A stretch of 8,548 bases of DNA, taken from CAYXZO01 sp964469505. Its GTDB lineage: Bacteria; Fidelibacterota; UBA8477; JABMPR01. The DNA lies in the NCBI GenBank assembly GCA_964469505.1, contig CAYXZO010000074.1:1-8548 (forward strand), in the 5' to 3' direction. Each line of letters opens with the position of its first letter. The stretch's first letter is position 1. The notes under the pieces were generated by a model. It was given only the letters and a program-made list of their open reading frames with translations. It was not told the origin of the DNA and did no database searches. A program made the position numbers and the translations under genes. This document shows positions 1 through 6,070 of the stretch, piece after piece.

Positions 1-112
1 GGTACTCAATCAGATCCGGATATTTCTCAAAGGTGTAAATCCAGTTCCGGGCCAGGTAGCCCATGCCACATTCACCCCAGGCGGTGACCAGTCCTACGCG
101 GCGTTTGGGCAT
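1..112 (-). CDS. Partial glycosyltransferase-like protein (N-terminus only)
   Basis: Minus-strand reading frame opening with ATG at 112 and running off the left edge; 37 residues are visible. It begins MPKRRVGLVTAWGECGMG and continues YLARNWIYTFEKYPDLIEY. A short basic start, a hydrophobic beta strand (VGLVTAW) and then a glycine-containing loop is how many GT-B glycosyltransferases begin, and the loop plus YLARN helix resembles that fold. With only the first strand and helix visible, the family call is an inference. A GAAGG stretch lies about 7 bases upstream of the ATG on the minus strand and could be the ribosome binding site. The gene diverges from the hyp cluster and has no evident functional link to it. 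It could instead be another Rossmann-like protein. Confidence 0.6.
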   Translation of the reverse strand, partial: MPKRRVGLVTAWGECGMGYLARNWIYTFEKYPDLIEY

Positions 113-473
113 GGCAAACCTTCGCCTCGTATCGCAGTGGTTTCGGCTGACTTTGAGAGCCTCATCGTGGAATACAAGCTATTGGAGGACACGAAATTCT
201 GAAATCAAATGTGGGTCCTAATCTTTCTCCTTATCTATCCGCGAGGTCCCCTCCATCTATCTGCCTATTCATTCGGCTATCTCCAATCGTTGACCAAAGA
301 ACAGCAAAAAATATGTAAACCCAAGGAATCGACTCCCATCTTATTTTTGAACTTCAGTTGGTCTAAAAAAACAAAATACAATATTGAGAATTGCTATTTG
401 ATTGCCCTGTCTCATTTGCCCTAAAACTTTTAAACCGAGTAAAATGATAAGCAAGCTGATTTTAAATCTGCAA
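113..473. other. Intergenic region without a supported gene
   Basis: These 361 bases lie between the start of the partial minus-strand gene and the stop of the minus-strand lipoprotein gene. The region becomes AT-rich from about position 300. It should hold the promoter of the left gene and the 3' end of the lipoprotein transcript. I see no convincing -35/-10 pair, no hairpin followed by a T-run, and no RNA gene. The only structure noted is the small palindrome GATTTTAAATC at 458-468, just beyond the lipoprotein stop, which is too short and too AT-rich to call. Confidence 0.5.
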
Positions 474-1259
474 CTACACTCTTATTGTTACTCCACCTGA
501 TATAATAATACCATTTAGTCCCTTTATAAATGGTAGTGTAAACCACCACCCGTACTTCTCACCCGTAACGCTTATCGTCCACAGAAATGGATCGTTAAGA
601 ATTAAATCCCAATAATTCCGGCCAGGGCTAGAACCAAAAGCGAAAACTAATTTTTTATCGCTGGACAAGTCGTATTGAAAATAACTATCCACCATCAGAG
701 ATGTAAGCAAACCACCCTGTTCGGAAAATTTATGAAAACTAGAGGATGCGGTTTCCTTCATACTCATGTTTGTGACGTATTGTTCATATGGTCCTCCCTC
801 ATAGGCAACTGCGTAACCATATCCACCACCTACACGTAGCCTGCGAAACTTAAATGTAATGTTACAGTTAATCATTCCGCCGGCACCGAAATATACACTA
901 TGGGACAATCTATCTGATTTATATGAGCCCAGATATCCAAAGAGACTGTATCTGAAGTTGAATATCTTATAGACGTAATTGGATGAATAAAAAATTCTGG
1001 TATTCGTATTGAGATCATACCATGATGTGTCATGATCTTCAGAGCTACATATATTATAAACTCTAATCTGAGATATACCGGCGGATATTACTTTGCTAGT
1101 GTCATCTGCTGGAAGCGGCGGAATTGGTCCGCTGGATAAGAAGCCGGGAGCGAAAGATCGGTCACAAGCACAGCCGCTGAGAAAGGAGATTAGTGATATA
1201 GATACTATCCCAGTTGCAATCAGCTTAAAAAAATTAGGTGAATTGAAATTCGACTTCAT
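474..1259 (-). CDS. Putative lipoprotein of unknown function, AT-rich gene
   Basis: Encodes 261 residues from ATG at 1259. A TTG two codons upstream (1265) would add Met-Glu, but the GGGGAG ribosome binding site is 10 bases from the ATG and only 4 from the TTG, so I prefer the ATG. The N-terminus is a lipoprotein signal peptide: Lys2 and Lys12, a hydrophobic stretch from about residue 13 to 27, then the lipobox L27-S28-G29-C30. Ala follows Cys30, with no Asp at +2, so outer-membrane sorting is plausible. The mature part is rich in Gly, Tyr, Phe and Ser with alternating polar and hydrophobic stretches, for example FGAGGMINCNITFKF and LRVGGGYGYAVAY, and ends GGVTIRV. This suggests beta structure, perhaps a barrel or sandwich. 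I do not recognise a family. Base composition is much more AT-rich than in the hyp genes. It is divergent from hypA, with no evident functional link. Confidence 0.75.
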   Translation of the reverse strand: MKSNFNSPNFFKLIATGIVSISLISFLSGCACDRSFAPGFLSSGPIPPLPADDTSKVISAGISQIRVYNICSSEDHDTSWYDLNTNTRIFYSSNYVYKIFNFRYSLFGYLGSYKSDRLSHSVYFGAGGMINCNITFKFRRLRVGGGYGYAVAYEGGPYEQYVTNMSMKETASSSFHKFSEQGGLLTSLMVDSYFQYDLSSDKKLVFAFGSSPGRNYWDLILNDPFLWTISVTGEKYGWWFTLPFIKGLNGIIISGGVTIRV

Positions 1260-1265
1260 TTCCAA

Positions 1266-1790
1266 GATACTCCCCGAAAATAATTTTATTAATCAGATTG
1301 GTAAATAAGCGACACTCATATGCGGATGTCGATAACACCATTCTTAAAAGCAAGCCGGTAGATACTGGCATCCCTATCCAATTAGAACCAAGGATTAATA
1401 TTATTTATTCAGCACTACTGAAGATATCCTTTACCTCTTATTTGTGGTAAATTAATCAAACCGAATTTTCTTACCAAAGGGGAATCTATTCTCCGGGCGT
1501 AAGCACAGAGAGGCGCGCCCACAATCAATTCTCTAGATCGATCACTAATCTTACAAAGATAAATCCCCCGCCCCGCTATCTATCAGCACTTTGCCGTTAT
1601 TAAAACCTGCCCTATCGCTAGACTTGAAAAAGCAAAAACTACCTCAACACAGTCCCCCAAGCTCTCAAAGTACCGCCTTGCCATCAATAGCCAACCATCG
1701 CAAGGGATTACGTTACCATTTTTTACCTCTTTAACTTTCCTTTGGATAACCTTAACTTGATAACTAGCTAGAACAATAAGGGCGGGCCCT
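1266..1790. other. Divergent intergenic region, leader of the hyp cluster
   Basis: This 525-base stretch has no supported gene. It must contain the promoters of the minus-strand lipoprotein gene and of hypA. Visible items are an imperfect 22-base dyad at 1310-1331 (CGACA and TGTCG arms around CATATG) and a 5-base inverted pair GGGCG/CGCCC near 1496-1520. There are also the short direct repeats near hypA described separately. I looked for a -24/-12 sigma-54 promoter and for a complete TTGAT-N4-ATCAA box and found neither. Single half-sites such as TTGAT (1757-1761) occur but are expected by chance. The transition from AT-rich to GC-rich sequence happens close to the hypA start. Confidence 0.5.
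1731..1764 (+). repeat. Short direct repeats TTAACTT and GATAAC upstream of hypA
   Basis: TTAACTT occurs at 1731-1737 and 1752-1758, exactly 21 bases apart, close to two helical turns. GATAAC occurs at 1745-1750 and 1759-1764, 14 bases apart. The block ends 26 bases before the hypA start codon. This is a possible binding site for a regulator or part of the hypA promoter. The motifs are short and AT-rich, so chance is a real alternative. Confidence 0.3.
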
Positions 1791-2135
1791 ATGCATGAAA
1801 TGTCCATTGCCCTGAACGTACTCCAGATCGCCGAGGAAACGGCCCGGCAAGCGGGGGCTCGGAGCATAAAGCGGATTGAAATGGAAATCGGGGAACTAGC
1901 CGGGGTGCTGATAGACAGCCTTACCTTCTGCTTCACCGCTGCTCGCCAGGACACACCGGCCGCTGAAGCGGACCTGGACATCGAAACCATCCCTGGCCAA
2001 GGACTTTGCACCCAGTGCGGTGGCGAATTTCATCTGGAACAATACATGACTCCCTGTCCCCATTGCGGCAGTTACGCCGTGGAAATCAAACAGGGACAAG
2101 AACTGCGAGTCAAAGCCATCATCGTGGACGAATAA
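1791..2135 (+). CDS. hypA: Hydrogenase nickel incorporation protein HypA
   Basis: A protein of 114 residues, the usual HypA size. HypA is a cytoplasmic nickel metallochaperone that works with HypB to load nickel into the [NiFe]-hydrogenase large subunit. The N-terminus MHEMSIA carries His2 and Glu3; His2 is the known nickel ligand, so ATG 1791 must be the start rather than the ATG at 1800. The zinc-binding loop is present as C73-x2-C76 and C89-x2-C92 (CTQC and CPHC). The central helix and sheet (residues 5-65, including IEMEIGELAGV) also match the family. AAGGG at 1778-1782 is a suitable ribosome binding site 8 bases upstream. It is the first gene of the cluster, and hypB follows after 12 bases. 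No key residue is missing. Confidence 0.97.
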   Translation: MHEMSIALNVLQIAEETARQAGARSIKRIEMEIGELAGVLIDSLTFCFTAARQDTPAAEADLDIETIPGQGLCTQCGGEFHLEQYMTPCPHCGSYAVEIKQGQELRVKAIIVDE

Positions 2136-2147
2136 AGGAGAAACCAA

Positions 2148-2984
2148 GTGTGCGATACCTGCGGTTGCGGTGAAACCAATTCAGTGAAAATCCTGAAGCC
2201 CGGAGAATTCTCCGAGCAACACGCTACCACTACCGACGCGGAGACGGGTCATCATCACCACCCTCATAATCATCCCCATCCGCACCCACATGAACACGAC
2301 CATACTCACGGTGAGGGCCGGCGGGTGGAGGTGGAACAGGACGTACTGGCCGCGAACAACCTGCTGGCGGAACGCAACCGGGGTTACCTGGAAGCCAAAG
2401 GCATTCTGGCCCTGAACCTGGTAAGCTCACCCGGCTCCGGTAAAACCACCCTATTGGAGAAAACTCTGGGCGCCCTGAAAGAGGAATTCCCCCTGTACGT
2501 GGTAGAAGGCGATCAACAAACCACCCGGGACGCGGCTCGCATCGACGCCCTGCAAGTACCAGTGGTGCAGGTCAACACCGGCACGGGCTGCCACCTGGAC
2601 GCCGACATGCTGGCCAAAGCCTTCAAAGCCCTCCCCCTAGGCGAAGGGGGAGTACTGTTCATCGAAAACGTGGGCAATCTGGTCTGCCCGGCCTTGTTCG
2701 ATCTGGGTGAGTGGGCCAAAGTGGTGGTCATCAGCGTTACCGAAGGCGAGGATAAACCACAGAAATACCCCCATATGTTTGCCGCTTCCCAATTGGTGCT
2801 AATCAATAAAATCGACCTTTTGCCCTATGTTGATTTTAACATCGACCGCTGCAAGAAATACGCCCTGCAGGTCAATCATCATTTGCAATTCATAGAACTG
2901 TCCGCCCGCACGGGGGAAGGGCTGGAGCAATGGCTGGACTGGATAAGGCACACCCATCAACAATATGTCGCCGGCAGTCACTGA
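2148..2984 (+). CDS. hypB: Hydrogenase nickel incorporation GTPase HypB
   Basis: A protein of 278 residues starting at GTG 2148, with AAAGGAG at 2134-2140 seven bases upstream. HypB is a SIMIBI-class GTPase that drives nickel transfer into the hydrogenase large subunit with HypA. The start is supported by the N-terminal metal motif C2-x2-C5-x-C7 (MCDTCGCG). Residues 35-54 form a histidine-rich stretch with 12 His in 20 positions, a nickel-storage feature known from rhizobial HypB proteins. The GTPase domain (about 85-275) has the P-loop SSPGSGKTT (93-101), the metal-site residues Cys148-His149 in GTGCHLDA, Cys180 in ENVGNLVCP, and NKID (220-223) for guanine recognition. The last 20 bases overlap the start of hypF, suggesting translational coupling. 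A complete, apparently functional protein carrying both metal-binding extensions. Confidence 0.97.
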   Translation: MCDTCGCGETNSVKILKPGEFSEQHATTTDAETGHHHHPHNHPHPHPHEHDHTHGEGRRVEVEQDVLAANNLLAERNRGYLEAKGILALNLVSSPGSGKTTLLEKTLGALKEEFPLYVVEGDQQTTRDAARIDALQVPVVQVNTGTGCHLDADMLAKAFKALPLGEGGVLFIENVGNLVCPALFDLGEWAKVVVISVTEGEDKPQKYPHMFAASQLVLINKIDLLPYVDFNIDRCKKYALQVNHHLQFIELSARTGEGLEQWLDWIRHTHQQYVAGSH

Positions 2985-5277
2985 AAATTCTTCCAGAAAC
3001 ACCATCCGCCGCGCGCGGTTGCAGGTCAACGGCATTGTACAGGGGGTGGGCTTCCGCCCCTTCGTGTTCAATTTAGCCCAGCGCCTGGGGCTGGCGGGCT
3101 CCGTGGCCAACACCTCCACCGGGGTGATAATCGAAATCGAAGGACCGGCGGAGAACCTGTCGGCCTTCCGGCGTGAATTACGTCGCCAGGCGCCGCCTTT
3201 GGCGGAGATCGTTTCAGTCCGCACGACGTTGCTTCAACCCCTTGGAGAAAATGAATTCACCATCCAGCCTTCGGACGGCCAGGCGCCGGTAGCCACGCTG
3301 GTCTCTCCCGATATGGCGGTTTGCGCTGACTGTTTGCGGGAATTGTTCGACCCCCACGACCGGCGTTACCGTTACCCTTTCATCAACTGCACCAACTGCG
3401 GCCCCCGCTTCTCGATTATCGAGAACATCCCCTACGATAGGCCCTTCACCACCATGAAGGTGTTTCGGATGTGCTCCGACTGTCAGCGGGAATACGAGGA
3501 TCCCCATGACCGGCGTTTCCATGCTCAACCCAACGCCTGCCCGGTGTGCGGCCCTCAACTGAGCTGGCACGACGCCCACGGACGAAAAATACCGGAAGAT
3601 GATCCCCTACGAGCGGCTCAGAAGGCTTTGTCCGCGGGCTTCATTGTGGCCATCAAGGGGCTGGGCGGTTTCCATCTGGCCGTGGACGCCGCCTATCCTG
3701 CAGCGGTGACTCGCCTCCGCCGTCGTAAAAACCGAGAAGAAAAGCCCCTGGCGGTGATGGTGCGGGATCTGACCGCGGCGGAACGGATTTGCCGCTTGAG
3801 CCGGCTGGAACGGGAACTGCTGACCTCCCCTCAGGCGCCCATCGTACTGGCCCGCAAGCGCCGGAATCACGGTCTGGCGGAAGAAGTAGCACCGGATAAC
3901 GACCGCTTCGGGGTGATGCTGCCTTACACGCCCCTGCACCATCTACTGCTGGACTATTCTTTCCGAGCCCTGGTAATGACCAGTGGTAATCGGAGTGAAG
4001 AACCGATCTGCATCGAAAATGAAGAGGCGTTCCAGCGCCTGGCAGGGATCGCCGATTTCTTTTTAGTGCATAACCGCGGCATTCTGCGCCAGGTGGACGA
4101 CTCCGTGGTCATGGTCAGCGGAGGCCGACTCCGCTATATCCGGCGCAGCCGCGGTTACGCGCCGCGCCCCATCTTCGTAAAGAGCCAGGGTCCCACGGTG
4201 CTGGCGGTGGGGGGTGAGTTGAAGAATACTGTTTGTGTGTTGAAAGGGGACCAGGCTTTTCTGAGCCAACATATCGGCGATTTAACCAACCTGCGGGCCT
4301 ATGACGCTTTCCAGCGTAGCGCAAATCAACTGCAGCAATTATTCCAGGCCACACCGGAAGTCATCGCCCACGACCTGCATCCCCAGTACTTAAGCACCCA
4401 GTGGGCGCGGGAACAACCCCTGCCCAGAGTGGCAGTACAGCATCATCATGCCCACCTCGCGGCCTGCATGGGAGAGAATTGCCTGGAGGGACCGGTGATT
4501 GGGTTGATTCTGGATGGCACCGGTTATGGCACCGACGGTACCATCTGGGGCGGGGAAATTCTGGTGGGCGATTACGCTCATTTTGAGCGCGCCGGCCATC
4601 TGGAACCAATGCCACTGCCCGGGGGCGACGCTGCCATTAAAGCACCCTGGCGCACCGCCGTGGCTTATCTTTACGCCACCGGGCTGGACCCGGCTGCTTT
4701 TGCTACCCTGGCGGAACGCGACTGGCATCCCGTAACGCATATGGTAAAGCAGCGGATTAATACTCCCCTGACCTCCAGTTGCGGGCGATTGTTCGACGCC
4801 GTGGCAGCCCTCTGTGGCGGCAAAGGGGAAATTCACTACGAGGCCCAGGCGGCGGTGGAATGGATGCAAATGGCCCTGAGAAGTCGTACCAAAGCCGATC
4901 TGGGAGTAACATGGAATCCTCCGGATCAGGGTACTCTACTGATTCCCGTCAGAGAAATCATCGCGAGCGTGGGGGAATTCTTCTCAGCGGGAATCCCCGC
5001 GCCGGAAATCGCCCGGCGGTTCCATCGCACCCTGGCTAATCTGTTGGCTCAGGCGGTGGCCACCGTTGCGGAGCGTACCAGTCTGAAACGCGTGGTGAGC
5101 AGCGGCGGAGTTTTCCAGAACTACCTATTGGCGGGTATGCTGGAGCAAGAATTGAAAAGGCGGGGGTTACGCGTATTCACCCACACCCGGGTACCGGCCA
5201 ATGACGGCGGGTTGGCGCTGGGGCAGGCTTTGATTGGCAGGACTCAGTACCAAAAGCAAGCAGGAGTTAATAATTAA
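2965..5277 (+). CDS. hypF: Carbamoyltransferase HypF (hydrogenase cyanide-ligand synthesis)
   Basis: A protein of 770 residues, the normal HypF size. HypF transfers the carbamoyl group of carbamoyl phosphate to the C-terminal cysteine of HypE, the first step in making the CN ligands. Domain order is canonical. An acylphosphatase domain (about 17-105) has GIVQGVGFRPF. Two zinc-finger modules follow with Cys120/123/142/145 and Cys170/173/192/195. A YrdC/Sua5-like domain (about 215-400) contains IKGLGGFHLAVDA and EEKPLAVM. The C-terminal Kae1-like domain (about 410-765) has the metal-binding HHHAH (493-497), LDGTGYGTDG, SSGGVFQNY and NDGGLALGQ. ATG 2965 lies inside the end of hypB and has no clear ribosome binding site, so reading probably depends on translation of hypB. 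A TTG at 3019 is a weaker alternative because it leaves almost nothing before the first strand. No frameshift is seen. Confidence 0.97.
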   Translation: MSPAVTENSSRNTIRRARLQVNGIVQGVGFRPFVFNLAQRLGLAGSVANTSTGVIIEIEGPAENLSAFRRELRRQAPPLAEIVSVRTTLLQPLGENEFTIQPSDGQAPVATLVSPDMAVCADCLRELFDPHDRRYRYPFINCTNCGPRFSIIENIPYDRPFTTMKVFRMCSDCQREYEDPHDRRFHAQPNACPVCGPQLSWHDAHGRKIPEDDPLRAAQKALSAGFIVAIKGLGGFHLAVDAAYPAAVTRLRRRKNREEKPLAVMVRDLTAAERICRLSRLERELLTSPQAPIVLARKRRNHGLAEEVAPDNDRFGVMLPYTPLHHLLLDYSFRALVMTSGNRSEEPICIENEEAFQRLAGIADFFLVHNRGILRQVDDSVVMVSGGRLRYIRRSRGYAPRPIFVKSQGPTVLAVGGELKNTVCVLKGDQAFLSQHIGDLTNLRAYDAFQRSANQLQQLFQATPEVIAHDLHPQYLSTQWAREQPLPRVAVQHHHAHLAACMGENCLEGPVIGLILDGTGYGTDGTIWGGEILVGDYAHFERAGHLEPMPLPGGDAAIKAPWRTAVAYLYATGLDPAAFATLAERDWHPVTHMVKQRINTPLTSSCGRLFDAVAALCGGKGEIHYEAQAAVEWMQMALRSRTKADLGVTWNPPDQGTLLIPVREIIASVGEFFSAGIPAPEIARRFHRTLANLLAQAVATVAERTSLKRVVSSGGVFQNYLLAGMLEQELKRRGLRVFTHTRVPANDGGLALGQALIGRTQYQKQAGVNN

Positions 5278-5459
5278 TGCTTAAATGAAAGAGGGTGCTG
5301 AGAGAAGATTTTTTAAGGACGGGAAAGGCACGATTTGGCCATAGAAGTGGGATTAGTTCTCGGAAATTACGGTACTAAACAGCATGATGACATGTTAGTT
5401 CAATGGCGCAGTTTCCAATAATGTTGGAGCTTGCTTTGGGTGGATACCTACAAAAGCCA

Positions 5460-5573
5460 CGTTTAATCACGAATCTCTCCCCCGGAGCGGGGTATATCCT
5501 GCGACATCGTCCTGGACGTCAACTTTCTCAAAAAGCAAAAAATCAAGCAGTTAGCCAGCCGGGGTGTAACAGA
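5460..5573 (+). repeat. Imperfect direct repeat, copy 1 (hypF-hypC gap)
   Basis: The first 75 bases (5460-5534) align without gaps to 5619-5693 with 12 mismatches, about 84% identity. Similarity continues weakly with small indels to about 5573: a shared AAAAATCAA, then TTA-CC-CAG and CGGGG blocks. It contains the hairpin CCCCG-GAG-CGGGG at 5480-5492, a 5-base-pair stem with a 3-base loop. The most conserved blocks are CGTTTAATC at the start, CTCTCCCC with GGAGCGGGGTAT, and CGTCAACTTTCTCAAAAA. The function is unknown. The right boundary is approximate. Confidence 0.7.
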
Positions 5574-5618
5574 TTCCCAACCTTGGTGTATGGGTCGAAC
5601 AAAATCAACAAACTGCAG

Positions 5619-5742
5619 CGTTTAATCGCGGGCCTCTCCCCTGGAGCGGGGTATACCCTGCGAGATCGACTTCAGCGTCAACTTTCTCAAAAAAATATAA
5701 AAATCAATTATTTACCCCAGGAAGCGGGGACCAACTCTGATC
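5619..5742 (+). repeat. Imperfect direct repeat, copy 2 (hypF-hypC gap)
   Basis: Second copy of the element, 159 bases downstream of the first. The stem is CCCC (5638-5641) pairing with GGGG (5648-5651); the fifth base pair of copy 1 is lost. A further CCCC/GGGG pair at 5715-5718 and 5726-5729 around AGGAAGC looks like another version of the same hairpin and ends 35 bases before the hypC start. The right boundary is approximate because the alignment there needs gaps. It overlaps the first part of the dyad at 5736-5751. The position next to hypC suggests, but does not show, a role in hypCDE expression. Confidence 0.65.
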
Positions 5743-5751
5743 TCAATCAGA
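5736..5751 (+). promoter_or_regulatory. Perfect dyad TCTGAT-CTCA-ATCAGA beside the hypC ribosome binding site
   Basis: A perfect 6-base inverted repeat with a 4-base loop. As RNA it would form a small hairpin whose last base is the first base of AAAGGA (5751-5756), the hypC ribosome binding site. As DNA, the core TGAT-N4-ATCA has the spacing and inner half-sites of the FNR/CRP-family box TTGAT-N4-ATCAA, with C and G instead of T and A at the outer positions. It lies 13 bases before the start codon, too far downstream for classical activation at -41.5. Repression, translational control or coincidence are therefore more likely. Confidence 0.4.
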
Positions 5752-5764
5752 AAGGATAAAGCGT

Positions 5765-6070
5765 ATGTGTCTCGGAGTTCCAGGTAAAGTTGTGGAGATC
5801 TTCGAGGAGAACGGACTCCTCATGGGGGTGATTGACTACGACGGCACCCGTAACAAAGCCTGTCTGGCTTACGTACCGGAGATTCAAGTGGGGCAATACA
5901 CCATTGTGCATGCCGGTTTCGCCATTTCCATTATCGATGAGGAAGAGGCGCAGAAATCCCTGGAGGCCTGGCGGGAAATGACGGAAGCCGCCGCGGCTGA
6001 AGGCCTGGACGTGTACGGCAATCCCCTACCGCCGGACTCGGCAGAAGCGGATGAGGAGGACCGGCCATGA
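5765..6070 (+). CDS. hypC: Hydrogenase maturation chaperone HypC
   Basis: A protein of 101 residues, slightly long for the HypC/HybG family (roughly 75-95). HypC binds HypD to form the scaffold on which the Fe(CN)2CO group is built, then carries it to the hydrogenase large-subunit precursor. The signature MCLGVPGKV is intact. Cys2, exposed after Met removal, is the essential metal and partner-binding residue. The small beta-barrel core continues through GVIDYDGTRNKACL and ends with the family motif H49-AGFAI. After a helix (about 59-80) there is an acidic tail (PPDSAEADEED), possibly a lineage-specific extension. AAAGGA at 5751-5756 sits 8 bases before the ATG. The stop overlaps the hypD start as ATGA, so hypC and hypD are probably translationally coupled, as suits two proteins that form a complex. 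Confidence 0.96.
   Translation: MCLGVPGKVVEIFEENGLLMGVIDYDGTRNKACLAYVPEIQVGQYTIVHAGFAISIIDEEEAQKSLEAWREMTEAAAAEGLDVYGNPLPPDSAEADEEDRP

Larger units (their letters stand above)
5278..5764. other. Gap between hypF and hypC with duplicated element
   Basis: This 487-base interruption splits an otherwise compact hypABFCDE order. The first part (5278-5459) shows nothing I can identify, and no terminator follows hypF. The second part holds two copies of an imperfect repeat and a dyad touching the hypC ribosome binding site, listed separately. A 118-codon open frame (5403-5759) crosses the region, but it lacks a ribosome binding site and its internal repeats do not diverge like coding sequence, so I do not call it a gene. 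The gap may hold a second promoter for hypCDE, a processed leader RNA, or remnants of an insertion. The sequence does not decide between these. Confidence 0.6.

Noticed and set aside
209..424. 71-codon + strand open frame in the left intergenic region
   Set aside because: It has no ribosome binding site before its ATG, no recognisable motif and an AT-rich composition that drifts along its length. It looks like a chance frame between two minus-strand genes.
1266..1330. Promoter TTTACC-N17-TATTTT for the minus-strand lipoprotein gene
   Set aside because: Spacing is right but each box matches only 4 of 6 consensus bases, in AT-rich DNA where such matches are expected. The promoter consensus of the host lineage is also uncertain.
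1310..1331. Imperfect dyad CGACA...TGTCG as an operator or terminator
   Set aside because: Only five clean base pairs, then mismatches and wobbles, and no T-run on either strand. It is too weak to assign a role.
1583..2011. 142-codon minus-strand frame overlapping hypA
   Set aside because: Most of it is the antisense shadow of hypA, whose motifs and start are unambiguous. The part beyond hypA has no supporting signal.
5460..5742. The hypF-hypC repeats as a CRISPR array
   Set aside because: There are only two copies, 159 bases apart, at 84% identity over 75 bases. A CRISPR array needs short near-identical repeats with regular unique spacers, and no cas gene is present.
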